This document shows, in pieces, positions 25,024 through 33,212 of a stretch of DNA of 64,000 bases. The first letter of the stretch is position 1; each line of letters begins with the position of its first letter. Both the position numbers and the translations under genes were made by a program. The DNA lies in contig NZ_CP113064.1 in NCBI RefSeq assembly GCF_026625805.1, forward strand, positions 1,488,001 to 1,552,000, given 5' to 3'. The notes beneath the pieces were generated by a model. The model was not told the origin of the DNA. It was given only the letters and a program-made list of their open reading frames with translations, and searched no databases. The stretch comes from Brevundimonas sp. SL130. GTDB lineage: Bacteria > Pseudomonadota > Alphaproteobacteria > Caulobacterales > Caulobacteraceae.

Positions 25024-25917
25024 ATGGATTTTGCCCGTTATGCTGCTCACCTGGAACTGTTCGTCGAGGTCGCCGGCCGCGGCAGTTTTTCGGCTGTGGC
25101 GCGCAAACGCGGTGTCGCCGTATCCTCCATCGTCCGCAGGATCGACGCGCTGGAAGCCGATCTCCAGGCAAAGCTCTTCGTCCGATCCACGCGCGCTTTG
25201 ACGCTCACCGATGCCGGCACGAAGCTGCTCGGCCGCGCGCAGGACGTCATCAACCGCCTGATCGATGCGCGATCGGAGATCGGTGCCCTCGATGAAAGCC
25301 CCACTGGTGTCTTGCGTGTCAGTTGCCTGCCGACCTTTGGCCGTCTTCATGTGCTGCCGATTGTGGCGAACCTTCTCGAAACTTGGCCGGATCTCGGCAT
25401 CGAACTCGACCTGACCGAACGTCTGTCCGATCCCGCCACCGAGCGCTGCGATGTCGCGATCCGTATCGGCGATCAGGTAGACAGCGGCTTGATCGCAACC
25501 CGCATCGGCAGCCAACGTTGGATGATCTGCGCGGCTCCGTCTTATCTCGATCGCCATGGGCGGCCGGCAAGGATTGAGGCTGTCGCGGACCACAGAAGGA
25601 TCGGCAAGGCGCGCGAGCTGCCCGATATCGGCTGGTCCCGCATCGCGAGCGCGGGAATCGACCTGACCGACAGTGCCCGTGTTTTCCGCTGCGACGAGTT
25701 CGAGGCACAACGGCAGGCCGCACTATCCGGAGTCGGCTTGGCCATGCTGCCGAATTGGGTTGTCGCGTCGGATATCGCGGCAGGGCGGCTGGTCATGCTC
25801 TTCGATGAGCCGACACAGGAAGCTTCGCCGATCCTGATCCTGCGGGCATTGCAGGATGCGCCGCCAAAGATGCGCGTCTTCATTGAAGCCATGCGCAAGG
25901 ATGGACCAACTCCCTAG
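25024..25917 (+). CDS. LysR-family transcriptional regulator, divergent to MFS gene
   Basis: 297 residues. It starts MDFARYAAHLELFVEVAGRGSFSAVARKRGVAVSSIVRRIDALEADL, the winged helix-turn-helix of the AaeR/PecT-like LysR group, and continues with a co-inducer domain (LRVSCLPTFGRLHVLPIV from about residue 95). The frame is open for 370 bp upstream but the ATG at 25024 gives the standard N-terminus. Divergent LysR/MFS pairs usually reflect regulation of the exporter by the regulator. It is not closely related to the other two LysR paralogues in the element. Confidence 0.9.
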   Translation: MDFARYAAHLELFVEVAGRGSFSAVARKRGVAVSSIVRRIDALEADLQAKLFVRSTRALTLTDAGTKLLGRAQDVINRLIDARSEIGALDESPTGVLRVSCLPTFGRLHVLPIVANLLETWPDLGIELDLTERLSDPATERCDVAIRIGDQVDSGLIATRIGSQRWMICAAPSYLDRHGRPARIEAVADHRRIGKARELPDIGWSRIASAGIDLTDSARVFRCDEFEAQRQAALSGVGLAMLPNWVVASDIAAGRLVMLFDEPTQEASPILILRALQDAPPKMRVFIEAMRKDGPTP

Positions 25918-25937
25918 CAGAGGTCACCGTTTATCAC

Positions 25938-25965
25938 ACGGCAATCAGGGTGTGCGGATTTCAGG
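25938..25965. repeat. Direct repeat, right copy, flanking the LysR/MFS/LysR cassette
   Basis: 28-bp sequence matching 22732-22759 at 25 of 28 positions, same orientation. It lies directly before leader B of the DUF932 gene. Together the two copies bracket a 3.2-kb regulator/exporter cassette. Confidence 0.7.
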
Positions 25966-25969
25966 CTTT

Positions 25970-26241
25970 GCACATCCCGATCAGATCCTGATGCCCGGCG
26001 CCCGCTGGCGCTCATGCCGGGCGGGTCTGGCTAGGGGCGCTGCCCCCGCGCGGTGCAAGGGATCGCTGACGCTCGTCCGGGCCGCTGTCCCCGGCCTTCC
26101 TCCATGTCGTTCCTCCGTTCCGTGCAGGCCGGGTGATCCCCCTCCGGCCCGGCCGCCCTTGCACCTTGCTATCCCGGTCTCGGCGACGGCCAGGGTTGCA
26201 GCGCAGCGCTGCGCTCCAACCCAAGCCCACGGAGACAGAAA
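25970..26241 (+). promoter_or_regulatory. Structured leader B of the DUF932 gene
   Basis: Homologous to leader A of the ParB-like gene (16520-16830). It shares the GGGGCGCTGCCCC hairpin (26034-26046), the CGGGTGATCCCCCTCC block and the start-proximal hairpin. Here the closing stem is GGGTTG/CAACCC around the perfect palindrome AGCGCAGCGCTGCGCT; copy A has GGGTTT/AAACCC. No coding sequence is present. Confidence 0.68.
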
Positions 26242-27084
26242 ATGTATCATCAACTCGCCACCCGGTTCGGCCGGAATTCTCACCAGATCAGCGGGCGCGA
26301 AGCCCTCGACAACGAAGCCCTCTACCGCCACGTCCCGTCCGTCTTCGCCCGCGAGGCGCATGACAGCCGGTCGGATCGGTATGTCTATGTTCCCACCATC
26401 GAGATCGTGGAGGGGCTGCGCCGGGAAGGATGGTTCCCGTTCTTCGCCGTGCAGTCGGTGCCGCGCGATGGGAGCCGCCACGGCCACGCCAAGCATATGC
26501 TGCGCCTGCGCCGCGATGACGGCATCGGCAAGCCGGAGGCGGCAGAAGTCATCATCGTTAATTCGCACGATGGAACGTCGGCCTATCAGATGTTCGCTGG
26601 CGTGCTGCGCTTCGTCTGCACCAACAGCATGATTGCGGGCGAGCGCTTCGAGGAAGTCCGCGTCCCCCACAAGGGCGGCATTCAGGATCAGATTATCGAG
26701 GGCGTCTATACGGTCGCGGAAGACTTCCCGCGCCTGATCGACGCGATGGAGACGATGAAGGACACCCGGTTGTCGCAGGACGAACAGCGCGTGCTGGCCG
26801 AGGCGAGCCTTGTCGCGCGCTATGGCGCGGACGAAAGCCCCGTCCGCTCCGATCAGATCATCGCGCCGCGCCGCCGCGAGGATGTTGGGCAAAGCCTGTG
26901 GAGCACGTTCAACGTCATTCAGGAGAACATGATACGCGGCGGGCTGGACGGCCGCCGCACCAATGCCGATGGCCGCATTCGTCGCAGCCAGACCCGTGCG
27001 ATCAACGGCATCGACCAGAATATCGGACTGAACCGGGCGCTGTGGACGCTGGCGGAAGGGATGCAGCGCCTGAAACGTGGATGA
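26242..27084 (+). CDS. DUF932 family protein
   Basis: 280-residue DUF932 protein, a family spread on plasmids, phages and conjugative elements and sometimes proposed to have anti-restriction roles. Recognisable parts are YVYVPTIEIVEGLRREGWFPFFAVQS, the GTSAYQMFAGVLRFVCTNSMIAG segment and the C-terminal LWSTFNVIQENMIRGG. No signal peptide or membrane segment. The start follows GGAGACAG at short spacing. It is preceded by the long structured leader B and followed by a hairpin at 27219. Confidence 0.88.
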   Translation: MYHQLATRFGRNSHQISGREALDNEALYRHVPSVFAREAHDSRSDRYVYVPTIEIVEGLRREGWFPFFAVQSVPRDGSRHGHAKHMLRLRRDDGIGKPEAAEVIIVNSHDGTSAYQMFAGVLRFVCTNSMIAGERFEEVRVPHKGGIQDQIIEGVYTVAEDFPRLIDAMETMKDTRLSQDEQRVLAEASLVARYGADESPVRSDQIIAPRRREDVGQSLWSTFNVIQENMIRGGLDGRRTNADGRIRRSQTRAINGIDQNIGLNRALWTLAEGMQRLKRG

Positions 27085-27392
27085 TCGTGGAGCCGTGCAG
27101 CCGGGTTTCCGGTTGCACGGCTTTGCGTCTTTCCGGTTCCGCACATCCTCAGATTTTCCGCCGATCCGTGGAGATCGGATCGTCGGCGCGGCCATGTCAA
27201 TGACACGGCCGCTGCTCGCCGGGCTGCGCCCGGCTCGCCAAATCACATCTGCGATGTTAAGTAATGATTCACCAATATTGATCGTGTTGTGCGATCTACA
27301 TATCCGATAACAGCAAGTTCAAAACATACCTCGAGTTGTGAACACTTCGCCTTTCCAACGCCGATCGCGTGCTGGGAGAAAGAGGTGACGCC
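27085..27392 (+). promoter_or_regulatory. Intergenic region with hairpin and AT-rich promoter region
   Basis: Positions 27219-27235 form a perfect GCCGGGC-TGC-GCCCGGC hairpin, terminator-like for the DUF932 gene. From about 27240 to 27360 the DNA becomes much more AT-rich, with TTGATC followed 17 bp later by TATCCG as a weak promoter candidate for the DUF2285 gene, and a short GTTCA/TGAAC dyad (27317-27343). No gene is supported. Confidence 0.45.
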
Positions 27393-28185
27393 ATGCCAGG
27401 TTTCGATTGGCGCGCGCCGGCCGCCTATGGACATGCTCAGAGCATTCCTGCCGCCGGCTTCGCTTGGGAATATCTCCGCCGCGACGACGAGTATCGCCGC
27501 GACTTCCATCGCATGAAGCGCAGGCCCAGTCACGACACCGAGGCGCAGACCGCGTTCTCCAACCGCTGGGGGTTACGATTTCGCGGCGGACCCGGACCAG
27601 CCCGCCGATCGCGCCACACTCTTCTGGACACCCGCACTCCAGCCTGACGCCTTCGAACTGCGCCCGTCAGGCGATCCGCCCGGCGACTTCGCCATGCCCA
27701 TCGTGCTGCCGGGGCTTCCCGGTCTGGCTGCACGAGCGGCCATCGACAGAGCATGGCACGGCCTCTGGCGCGGATCGGGCGGGGAGCATCGCTTCTGGCT
27801 TGCGAACGCGCCGCCCGAAAGTCCGACAGGCTTCGTCGTCATCCTGCCGCTCGACACCCTGTTCGAGTTGCGCGCCGAAGCGGCGTTACGCTTCTGGCTG
27901 GCCTTGGCCGGACGCCCGCCCGGAGACCGGCGGCACGACCTTCCGACGCAGACCCGCGACCGGCATATCCTGATCCTACGCGCCCTCGACGCGAAACTGG
28001 CCGGGGCCAGCTATCGCGTCATCGCCGAAGCGTTGCTCGGCTTTCGTGGCCGGTCGAAGAACGACTGGGAAGTCAGCCCCTTGAAGAACAAGGTCCGGCG
28101 TCTCGTCGCCGATGGCCTGTTCTACATGCGCGGCGGCTATCGCGAGTTGCTCCACTATCCCGTTCGCGTGCCACGCCGCCGCTGA
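27393..28185 (+). pseudogene. DUF6499/DUF2285 regulator, frameshifted
   Basis: One gene read in two frames. The first frame (27393-about 27570) encodes MPGFDWRAPAAYGHAQ and FAWEYLRRDDEYRRDF, the N-terminal domain of element-borne transcriptional-regulator-like proteins. The second frame continues YDFAADPDQPADRATLFW and the DUF2285 domain (LILRALDAKLAGASYRVIAEALLG, then KNKVRRLVADGLFYMRGGYRELL). The frames join if one G is removed from the G5 run at 27568-27572, giving about 263 residues, the normal size. Either a real inactivating mutation or a homopolymer sequencing error. Confidence 0.82.
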
Positions 28186-28223
28186 GGAGCGACCTGGCCT
28201 CGGCTTGATCCGACACCTCCGGG

Positions 28224-28255
28224 GTGCCGGAATCGCACCCCACTGATTCCGGCAC
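28224..28255 (+). terminator. Perfect hairpin between DUF2285 and HTH genes
   Basis: An 11-bp perfect stem, GTGCCGGAATC / GATTCCGGCAC, with a ten-base loop lies 38 bp after the stop and 87 bp before the next start. No T tract follows; it may be a terminator, a processing site or an operator. Confidence 0.5.
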
Positions 28256-28341
28256 GCTGCAAGCCGCCGATCCTCCGCCACGGTTCGCCATAGCCCGCTG
28301 TCGCCGCCGACAGCCGCCGAACCCGACCCGGAGGTCCAATC

Positions 28342-28611
28342 ATGATCGACCCGAAGACGGGGCTGCCGCCCCGATTCCTGCGCACGCCCGATGCGGCGCG
28401 TTTCCTCGGCATCTCGCTACGGACGCTGGAGAAGCACCGCACCTACGGCACTGGCCCGACCTATCGCAAGATCGGCGGGCGCGTCGTCTATGCGCTCGAC
28501 GATCTGCAAGCCTGGACGGCTGTCGCCGCTCGCAAATCCACCACCGACAAAGATGCCGAGCGGGTTTTCCCCGCGCGTCCCCTGACGCCCGCCGAGCGGG
28601 GCGCACGCTGA
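28342..28611 (+). CDS. Helix-turn-helix DNA-binding protein (AlpA/excisionase type)
   Basis: 89 residues with a MerR/HTH_17-type winged helix: RFLRTPDAARFLGISLRTLEKHRTYGTGPTYRKIGGRVVYALDDLQAW. Proteins of this type act as excisionases or as regulators of the replication/transfer module; AGGTCC lies before the ATG. The repA start codon follows its stop codon directly, so the two are translationally coupled. A role as recombination directionality factor for the serine recombinase is possible but unproven. Confidence 0.82.
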   Translation: MIDPKTGLPPRFLRTPDAARFLGISLRTLEKHRTYGTGPTYRKIGGRVVYALDDLQAWTAVAARKSTTDKDAERVFPARPLTPAERGAR

Positions 28612-29706
28612 ATGTCGGGCGGTTCCTCCCAAGACGCCGGACGCCGCGCGCAACGCCTTGCTGGCAGCGAGCGGGCGCGGCTCGATCCCTTCGTCGTCGC
28701 GACGGGCGATGCCAGTCCACGCGACCAGCGCGACCTGATGGAGAGGCCGTTTTTCTCGCTGTCGAAGACGCCCCGCACTCGACCCATTCTTTACAAATCC
28801 GCCGACATCGAGGTGCAGGTGCTCGGTATGTCCGAGCACGGCATGGCGACCATCTGGGACGCCGACGTGCTGATCTGGGCGGCCAGCCAGATCGTCGAGG
28901 CCGAGAACCACGGCCTGCGCACGTCGCGCTTCTTCCGCTTCACGCCGTATCAGCTCCTGCGCGGCATCGGTCGCGACACCGGCAATCGCCAATACCAGTT
29001 GCTGAAGTCCTCGCTGGCGCGGCTCCAGTCCACCGTCGTCGCCACCACCATCCGCAACGGTGTCCATTGGCGACGGCGGCAATTCTCCTGGATCAACGAA
29101 TGGGAGGAGATGACCACCCATGACGGCCGCGTGGAGGGCATGGAGTTCGTCCTGCCCGAATGGTTCTACAACGGGGTCGTCGATCGCTCGCTGGTTCTCA
29201 CCATCGACCCGGATTACTTCCGCCTGACCGGCGGCATCGAACGCTGGCTCTACCGCGTCGCCCGCAAGCACGCCGGTCGCCAGCCGCACGGCTGGCTGTT
29301 CGAGATCGCCCATCTCCACGAGAAGTCCGGCAGCCTGGCACGGCAGTCTGATTTCGCCCTCGACATCCGCCATATCGTCGCCCGCCAGCCGCTGCCCGGA
29401 TACCGCCTCGACATCTGGCGGGAGGGACGGCGCGAATTGGTGCAAATCCGGCCCGTCGAACAATTCACAGTGCCTGTGGATAAGGCTGTGGAAGCCATCG
29501 GTACATCAGGCGCAAACGGTATCGGTACATCAGGCGCAGCCCTATCGGCACATCAGGCGCACGAACCACAGTTAAACCTCTGGCCCGAAACGCGGAATCC
29601 GACTGCTAACTTAGAGTCTAATAAAGAATCTAACTCTTCTTCTTTGACGCGCGCGGGCGCGAGCCATGGTGCCGGTGCCGCCGGGCGATCGAGGCGCGTG
29701 CCATGA
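28612..29706 (+). CDS. repA: Replication initiator RepA (RPA family)
   Basis: 364-residue plasmid-type replication initiator. The segments ERPFFSLSKTPRTRPILYKS, EVQVLGMSEHGMATIWDADVLIWAASQI and RFTPYQLLRGIGR are characteristic of the RepA family on alphaproteobacterial plasmids and Tn4371-like elements, with the winged-helix domain up to about residue 285. The C-terminal tail is low-complexity and contains IGTSGA twice, because the DNA there carries iterons. It overlaps parA by 4 bp. Such a gene lets an excised element replicate as a circle, aiding stability during transfer. Confidence 0.88.
   Translation: MSGGSSQDAGRRAQRLAGSERARLDPFVVATGDASPRDQRDLMERPFFSLSKTPRTRPILYKSADIEVQVLGMSEHGMATIWDADVLIWAASQIVEAENHGLRTSRFFRFTPYQLLRGIGRDTGNRQYQLLKSSLARLQSTVVATTIRNGVHWRRRQFSWINEWEEMTTHDGRVEGMEFVLPEWFYNGVVDRSLVLTIDPDYFRLTGGIERWLYRVARKHAGRQPHGWLFEIAHLHEKSGSLARQSDFALDIRHIVARQPLPGYRLDIWREGRRELVQIRPVEQFTVPVDKAVEAIGTSGANGIGTSGAALSAHQAHEPQLNLWPETRNPTANLESNKESNSSSLTRAGASHGAGAAGRSRRVP
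29475..29650 (+). other. Candidate oriV inside the 3' end of repA
   Basis: A perfect DnaA box (TGTGGATAA, 29475-29483) is followed by three 18-bp direct repeats at 29497-29514, 29521-29538 and 29544-29561. The first two are identical (ATCGGTACATCAGGCGCA) and the third differs at one base. Start-to-start distances of 24 and 23 bp put them on the same face of the helix, as iterons usually are. From about 29597 to 29648 the sequence is strongly AT-rich in an otherwise GC-rich region, fitting a DNA-unwinding element. Confidence 0.7.
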
Positions 29707-30356
29707 TCGTCGCCCTGCTCAATCAGAAGGGCGGTGTCGGCAAGACCACTCTGGCCCTGCACCTCGCAGGCGAATGGGCGAAAACCGGCAGCCGCGTCAC
29801 CCTGATCGATGCGGACCCGCAAGGCTCGGCGCTCGACTGGTCGCAGCAGCGGGCGCGGGAGGGTTGCCCACGGCTCTTCGGCGTCGTCGGCCTGGCCCGC
29901 GACACCTTGCACCGGGAAGCGCCCGAACTGGCGCGCGATGTCGATCACGTCGTCATCGACGGCCCGCCGCGCGTCGCCGGCCTGATGCGCTCGGCTTTGC
30001 TCGCCGCCGATCTCGTGCTGATCCCGGTGCAGCCGTCGCCGTTCGACGGCTGGGCTTCGGCGGAGATGCTGGCGCTGCTGACGGAGGCGCGCATCTACCG
30101 GCCCGAGCTTGCCGCGCGCTTCGTGCTGAACCGCTGCGGCGCGCGCACCGTCATCGCCCGTGAGACGGCCGAGACGCTGGCCGACCATGATCCGCCCTTG
30201 CTCGCCGCCACCATCGGCCAGCGCGTCGTCTTCGCCGACGCCGCGCAGTCCGGGCGGCTCGCCTCGGAGATCGACGCCGACAGTCCGGCCGCGCGCGAGA
30301 TCGCTGCACTTGCCGCCGAGATCGGCCGCCTCAACATCGGAAGGATTGCCCGATGA
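29703..30356 (+). CDS. parA: ParA-family partition ATPase
   Basis: 217-residue deviant Walker ATPase. The P-loop is KGGVGKTT at residues 9-16 with the signature Lys, and the LIDADPQGSALDW and HVVIDGPP motifs follow. It lacks an N-terminal HTH, so it is the short ParA type used by plasmids and by Tn4371-like elements. It overlaps repA and the next gene by 4 bp each, in one operon. It would segregate or position the element's DNA; its partner is probably the RHH protein encoded next. Confidence 0.93.
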   Translation: MIVALLNQKGGVGKTTLALHLAGEWAKTGSRVTLIDADPQGSALDWSQQRAREGCPRLFGVVGLARDTLHREAPELARDVDHVVIDGPPRVAGLMRSALLAADLVLIPVQPSPFDGWASAEMLALLTEARIYRPELAARFVLNRCGARTVIARETAETLADHDPPLLAATIGQRVVFADAAQSGRLASEIDADSPAAREIAALAAEIGRLNIGRIAR

Positions 30357-30607
30357 GCGAGCGATCCCCGAAACGCGGCTTCGCGGCGCGTCCCGCCGAT
30401 CCCGAGAGCTGGATCAGGGCCAGCGAACAGCCAGTGGCCCGAGCGGGAGACGGTGCTGCATTCACGGCCCGGCTGACGATCGACATCACGCCGGAGCTGC
30501 GCGGCCGGATCAAGATCGTCGCCTTCCAGCGCGGCGCCACCGTCGCGGACATGCTGCGCGCGCTGCTCGCGCGCGAATTCCCACCCACCGAAGGAGACCC
30601 ATCATGA
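30353..30607 (+). CDS. Ribbon-helix-helix protein, probable ParA partner
   Basis: 84 residues. A disordered basic N-terminus (MSERSPKRGFAARPADPE) is followed by a ribbon-helix-helix domain: FTARLTIDITPELRGRIKIVAFQRGATVADMLRALLAREF. This is the ParG-like plan: flexible tail plus RHH dimer, binding centromere DNA and stimulating ParA. Overlaps of 4 bp with parA upstream and with the DUF2840 gene downstream support co-expression. The partner role is inferred from order. Confidence 0.78.
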   Translation: MSERSPKRGFAARPADPESWIRASEQPVARAGDGAAFTARLTIDITPELRGRIKIVAFQRGATVADMLRALLAREFPPTEGDPS

Positions 30608-31125
30608 CCGGCAACGCGGCTCCCCGCGTGCGCGGCGGCTCCGTGCCGTCAGCACTTCCCTCCGACAATCTCACCCATGTCGAACTGATCCATATCGAAA
30701 AGAAGATCGAACACTGGGTTCGCTTCGGTCCGCTTGCGGCGGAAACCATCATCGACCGGCGGCGGCGCATCTTCGCGTTCCGGCCTGGTGCGATCTTCGC
30801 CTTCGTCCGCTGGGCGTCGAACGACTTCGGCACGATCATCTCGCGCATTGATGTCGTGCGCGCGGTAGCGCCCGGCGAACCCTATCAGACGCTGCCCTTC
30901 GTCCGTCCCGGCGGCGACATCCTGCTCAAGATCGACGGTTGGCCCAGGGTCGAACAGGTGCTCCGCCACATCGACGCCATCCAGGCGATCGGCATCGATC
31001 CGGAGGATGTTTCGCCCGACCATTGGCGGCACGTCCACAACCGTCTGACCGCCGGCCATGAACCGCGCGTCTACAGCGCCGACCAGCACCGGGCGTTCCT
31101 CAAGCGCCGGAGCGTCGCGCCATGA
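30604..31125 (+). CDS. DUF2840 family protein
   Basis: 173-residue member of DUF2840, a family seen in this operon position in alphaproteobacterial conjugative elements. Conserved parts are THVELIHIEKKIEHWVRFG, IIDRRRRIFAFRPGAIFAFVRW and the C-terminal HWRHVHNRLTAGHEPRVYSADQHRAFLKRR. Function unknown. It overlaps the previous gene and traF by 4 bp (ATGA), so it belongs to the repA-traF operon. Confidence 0.85.
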   Translation: MTGNAAPRVRGGSVPSALPSDNLTHVELIHIEKKIEHWVRFGPLAAETIIDRRRRIFAFRPGAIFAFVRWASNDFGTIISRIDVVRAVAPGEPYQTLPFVRPGGDILLKIDGWPRVEQVLRHIDAIQAIGIDPEDVSPDHWRHVHNRLTAGHEPRVYSADQHRAFLKRRSVAP

Positions 31126-31679
31126 CCCGCTTCGGCTATGTGATGGTGACGTATTTCTCGATCATGGGCGTCGCCATCGCGTCCTTCATCCCGACGCCGA
31201 CGCGACTGGTCTGGAACGTCTCCGCCAGCGCGCCGGTTGGCCTCTACGCCATCGATCCGCCCGGCGACCTGACCGTCACCGATCTGGTCGCAGTCGATCC
31301 GCCTGAACCGCTCGCCGACTTCATGGTGGAGCGCGGCTATATCGGCCGCGGCGTGCCACTGTTGAAGCGCGTCATGGGACTGCCGGGGCAGGAAGTCTGC
31401 CGCGTCCACCGCACGATCACGGTCGATGGCGTGGAACTCGGCACGGCGCTCGACCGCGACCGCTCGGGCCGCGAACTGCCGGTGTGGAACGGCTGCCGCC
31501 GCATCGCCGGTGACGAGATCTTCCTAATGAACGCCGATGTCCGCGACAGCCTCGACGGCCGCTACTTCGGCCCGATCAAGGTCGGCACCGTCATCGGCCG
31601 TGCGACGCCGATCTACACCGACGAGGACGGCGATGGCCGCTTCGTCTGGCGCGCCCAGACCGCAGCAACGTCGCGCTGA
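31122..31679 (+). CDS. traF: Conjugal transfer peptidase TraF (S26 signal peptidase family)
   Basis: 185-residue membrane-anchored serine protease with an N-terminal transmembrane segment. The catalytic Ser is Ser36 in SAPVGLY, and the Lys of the Ser-Lys dyad is in VPLLKRVMGLPGQ. TraF of RP4-type systems cyclises or processes the TrbC pilin, and TrbC is encoded at 48695. It overlaps DUF2840 by 4 bp. The predicted C-terminal part FLMNADVRDSLDGRYFGPI is also conserved. Confidence 0.92.
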   Translation: MTRFGYVMVTYFSIMGVAIASFIPTPTRLVWNVSASAPVGLYAIDPPGDLTVTDLVAVDPPEPLADFMVERGYIGRGVPLLKRVMGLPGQEVCRVHRTITVDGVELGTALDRDRSGRELPVWNGCRRIAGDEIFLMNADVRDSLDGRYFGPIKVGTVIGRATPIYTDEDGDGRFVWRAQTAATSR

Positions 31680-31747
31680 TCGCCGAGATCCCGGCGGGCA
31701 TGGCGCTCGCCGGCTTTCACCCAACCCCCAGCATCGAGGAGTTTCCC

Positions 31748-32083
31748 ATGCCGCAGATCGGCCAGTTTACCCGTGAGACGACGGGCTTCGTCGGGCGCGT
31801 CCACACGTTCACCCTCTACCGCGAACTCACCATCGTTCCGGCCGAGCTGTCCGATGCCGAGAACGCGCCGGACTATCGCATCCACCACGGTGCTGACGAC
31901 GGGCCGGAGATCGGCGCGGGCTGGAAACGCACCGGCGAGCGCGCCGGCGAATACATCTCGCTGCTGATCGACGATCCGGCCTTGCCGCAACCGATCCGCG
32001 CCAACCTGTTCCGCGACGATGACGGCGGGGCCGCCTGGTCGCTGCACTGGACGCGCGCGGTCAAGCGCGGCGAGCGGGAGTGA
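31748..32083 (+). CDS. DUF736 family protein, second copy
   Basis: 111-residue DUF736 protein: IGQFTRETTGFVGRVHTFTLYREL, APDYRIHHGADDGPEIGAGWKR, GEYISLLIDDPALPQPIRANLF. It is considerably diverged from the copy at 22336, so the two are old paralogues rather than a recent duplication. The start at 31748 has GAGGAG eight bases upstream; the frame is open further upstream but that part overlaps no conserved sequence. Confidence 0.88.
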   Translation: MPQIGQFTRETTGFVGRVHTFTLYRELTIVPAELSDAENAPDYRIHHGADDGPEIGAGWKRTGERAGEYISLLIDDPALPQPIRANLFRDDDGGAAWSLHWTRAVKRGERE

Positions 32084-32297
32084 TCCCATGCGCCATGCCT
32101 TCAGAATTGCGCGCCTGCTGTCCCGTCGAAGTCCCATCCCTTTGTTCGCGAACAGGCCGTCTCATCCCTTCGTCCCGCTCGACGATCCGTCGGCCGGCGC
32201 GCGCAGCGAAGGTCAAGGGCGATCGAAGATCGGCGCTGTGCGCGAACCCTTGACCGCAGCGAGCACGCTGGCAGGCTGGCGTCGTTGCGGAGACAGG

Positions 32298-33014
32298 ATG
32301 CCCGTCCGATCGGCGGTCCTTCTGTTTTCCGCCGTGCTCGCCGTCGCGATACCGCTGCCCTGTCAGGCGCAGCCCGAGCCGGTTCAACGTCCATCCCAGA
32401 CCGATCCTTACGTCGGCCATATCGCCGAGGCGGCGCAGCGGTTCGGCATTCCGGCGGCGTGGATCAGGGCAGTCATGCGCGTCGAAAGCGCCAATGAGGT
32501 GCGGGCGATCTCGTCCAAGGGCGCGATGGGTCTGATGCAGATCATGCCGGCGACCTGGGCAGACCTTCGTGCCCGCCATCGGCTCGGCGGAGATCCCTAC
32601 GATCCGCGCGACAACATCCTGGCGGGCGCGGCATACTTGCGCGAGTTGCATGACCGTTACGGATCGCCGGGGTTTCTGGCCGCCTACAATGCCGGTCCCG
32701 GTCGATACGAAGAGCATCTCGCGGGCCGTCCATTGCCAGCCGAAACCCGCGCCTATGTCGCCACACTCGCACCGCTGATCGGCGGCGGCGAGATCACCGG
32801 CCCGGTTGCGGTGGCCGTGGCCGATCCGTTGTCGTGGACCCGCGCGCCGCTGTTCGTCGTGCAGGCCGATCGCACATCGTCCGCCGATGCTGTGCAGCTC
32901 GATGCACGATCCGGCGATACTCCGGCTGCAATCCATGTGCGGGATGTCTCGCCGATCGTGCCGCAGTCGGGCGGTCTGTTCGTCGCCCGCGCGGAAACGG
33001 GAGTGCCGCGATGA
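32298..33014 (+). CDS. Lytic transglycosylase (VirB1-like)
   Basis: Periplasmic SLT-fold enzyme that cuts peptidoglycan to let the transfer apparatus cross the wall. The catalytic Glu is in WIRAVMRVESAN, followed by GAMGLMQIMPATW and AAYNAGPG. The start at 32298 gives a signal peptide directly (MPVRSAVLLFSAVLAVAIPL...CQA) with GGAG five bases upstream. The same frame is open to ATG 32088, which has GGGAG and follows DUF736 by four bases, so a longer product with about 70 extra N-terminal residues is a real alternative. Confidence 0.85.
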   Translation: MPVRSAVLLFSAVLAVAIPLPCQAQPEPVQRPSQTDPYVGHIAEAAQRFGIPAAWIRAVMRVESANEVRAISSKGAMGLMQIMPATWADLRARHRLGGDPYDPRDNILAGAAYLRELHDRYGSPGFLAAYNAGPGRYEEHLAGRPLPAETRAYVATLAPLIGGGEITGPVAVAVADPLSWTRAPLFVVQADRTSSADAVQLDARSGDTPAAIHVRDVSPIVPQSGGLFVARAETGVPR

Positions 33015-33212
33015 GCGTGGCGGTTGGGTGCGCCCGGCGGTCCTTTCCAGTGTGCAGGGGGAGTGTGCGGGATCAGGCTGAATCAGCGTCAGGAGGGGCA
33101 GAAGGGGTAGGAAGGCGGGAGTGCCGCCCGTAATCGGCAGGTCGCGACTGCGGCTCCGGCCGAAGCGCCCGGCGCTGATACATTGCCCTCCGTCAAACCA
33201 CGCAGGAGGCGG

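Noticed and set aside
29497..29561. Three repeats as a possible small CRISPR array
   Set aside because: The repeats are 18 bp with only five or six bases between them, inside repA, beside a DnaA box; iterons explain them.
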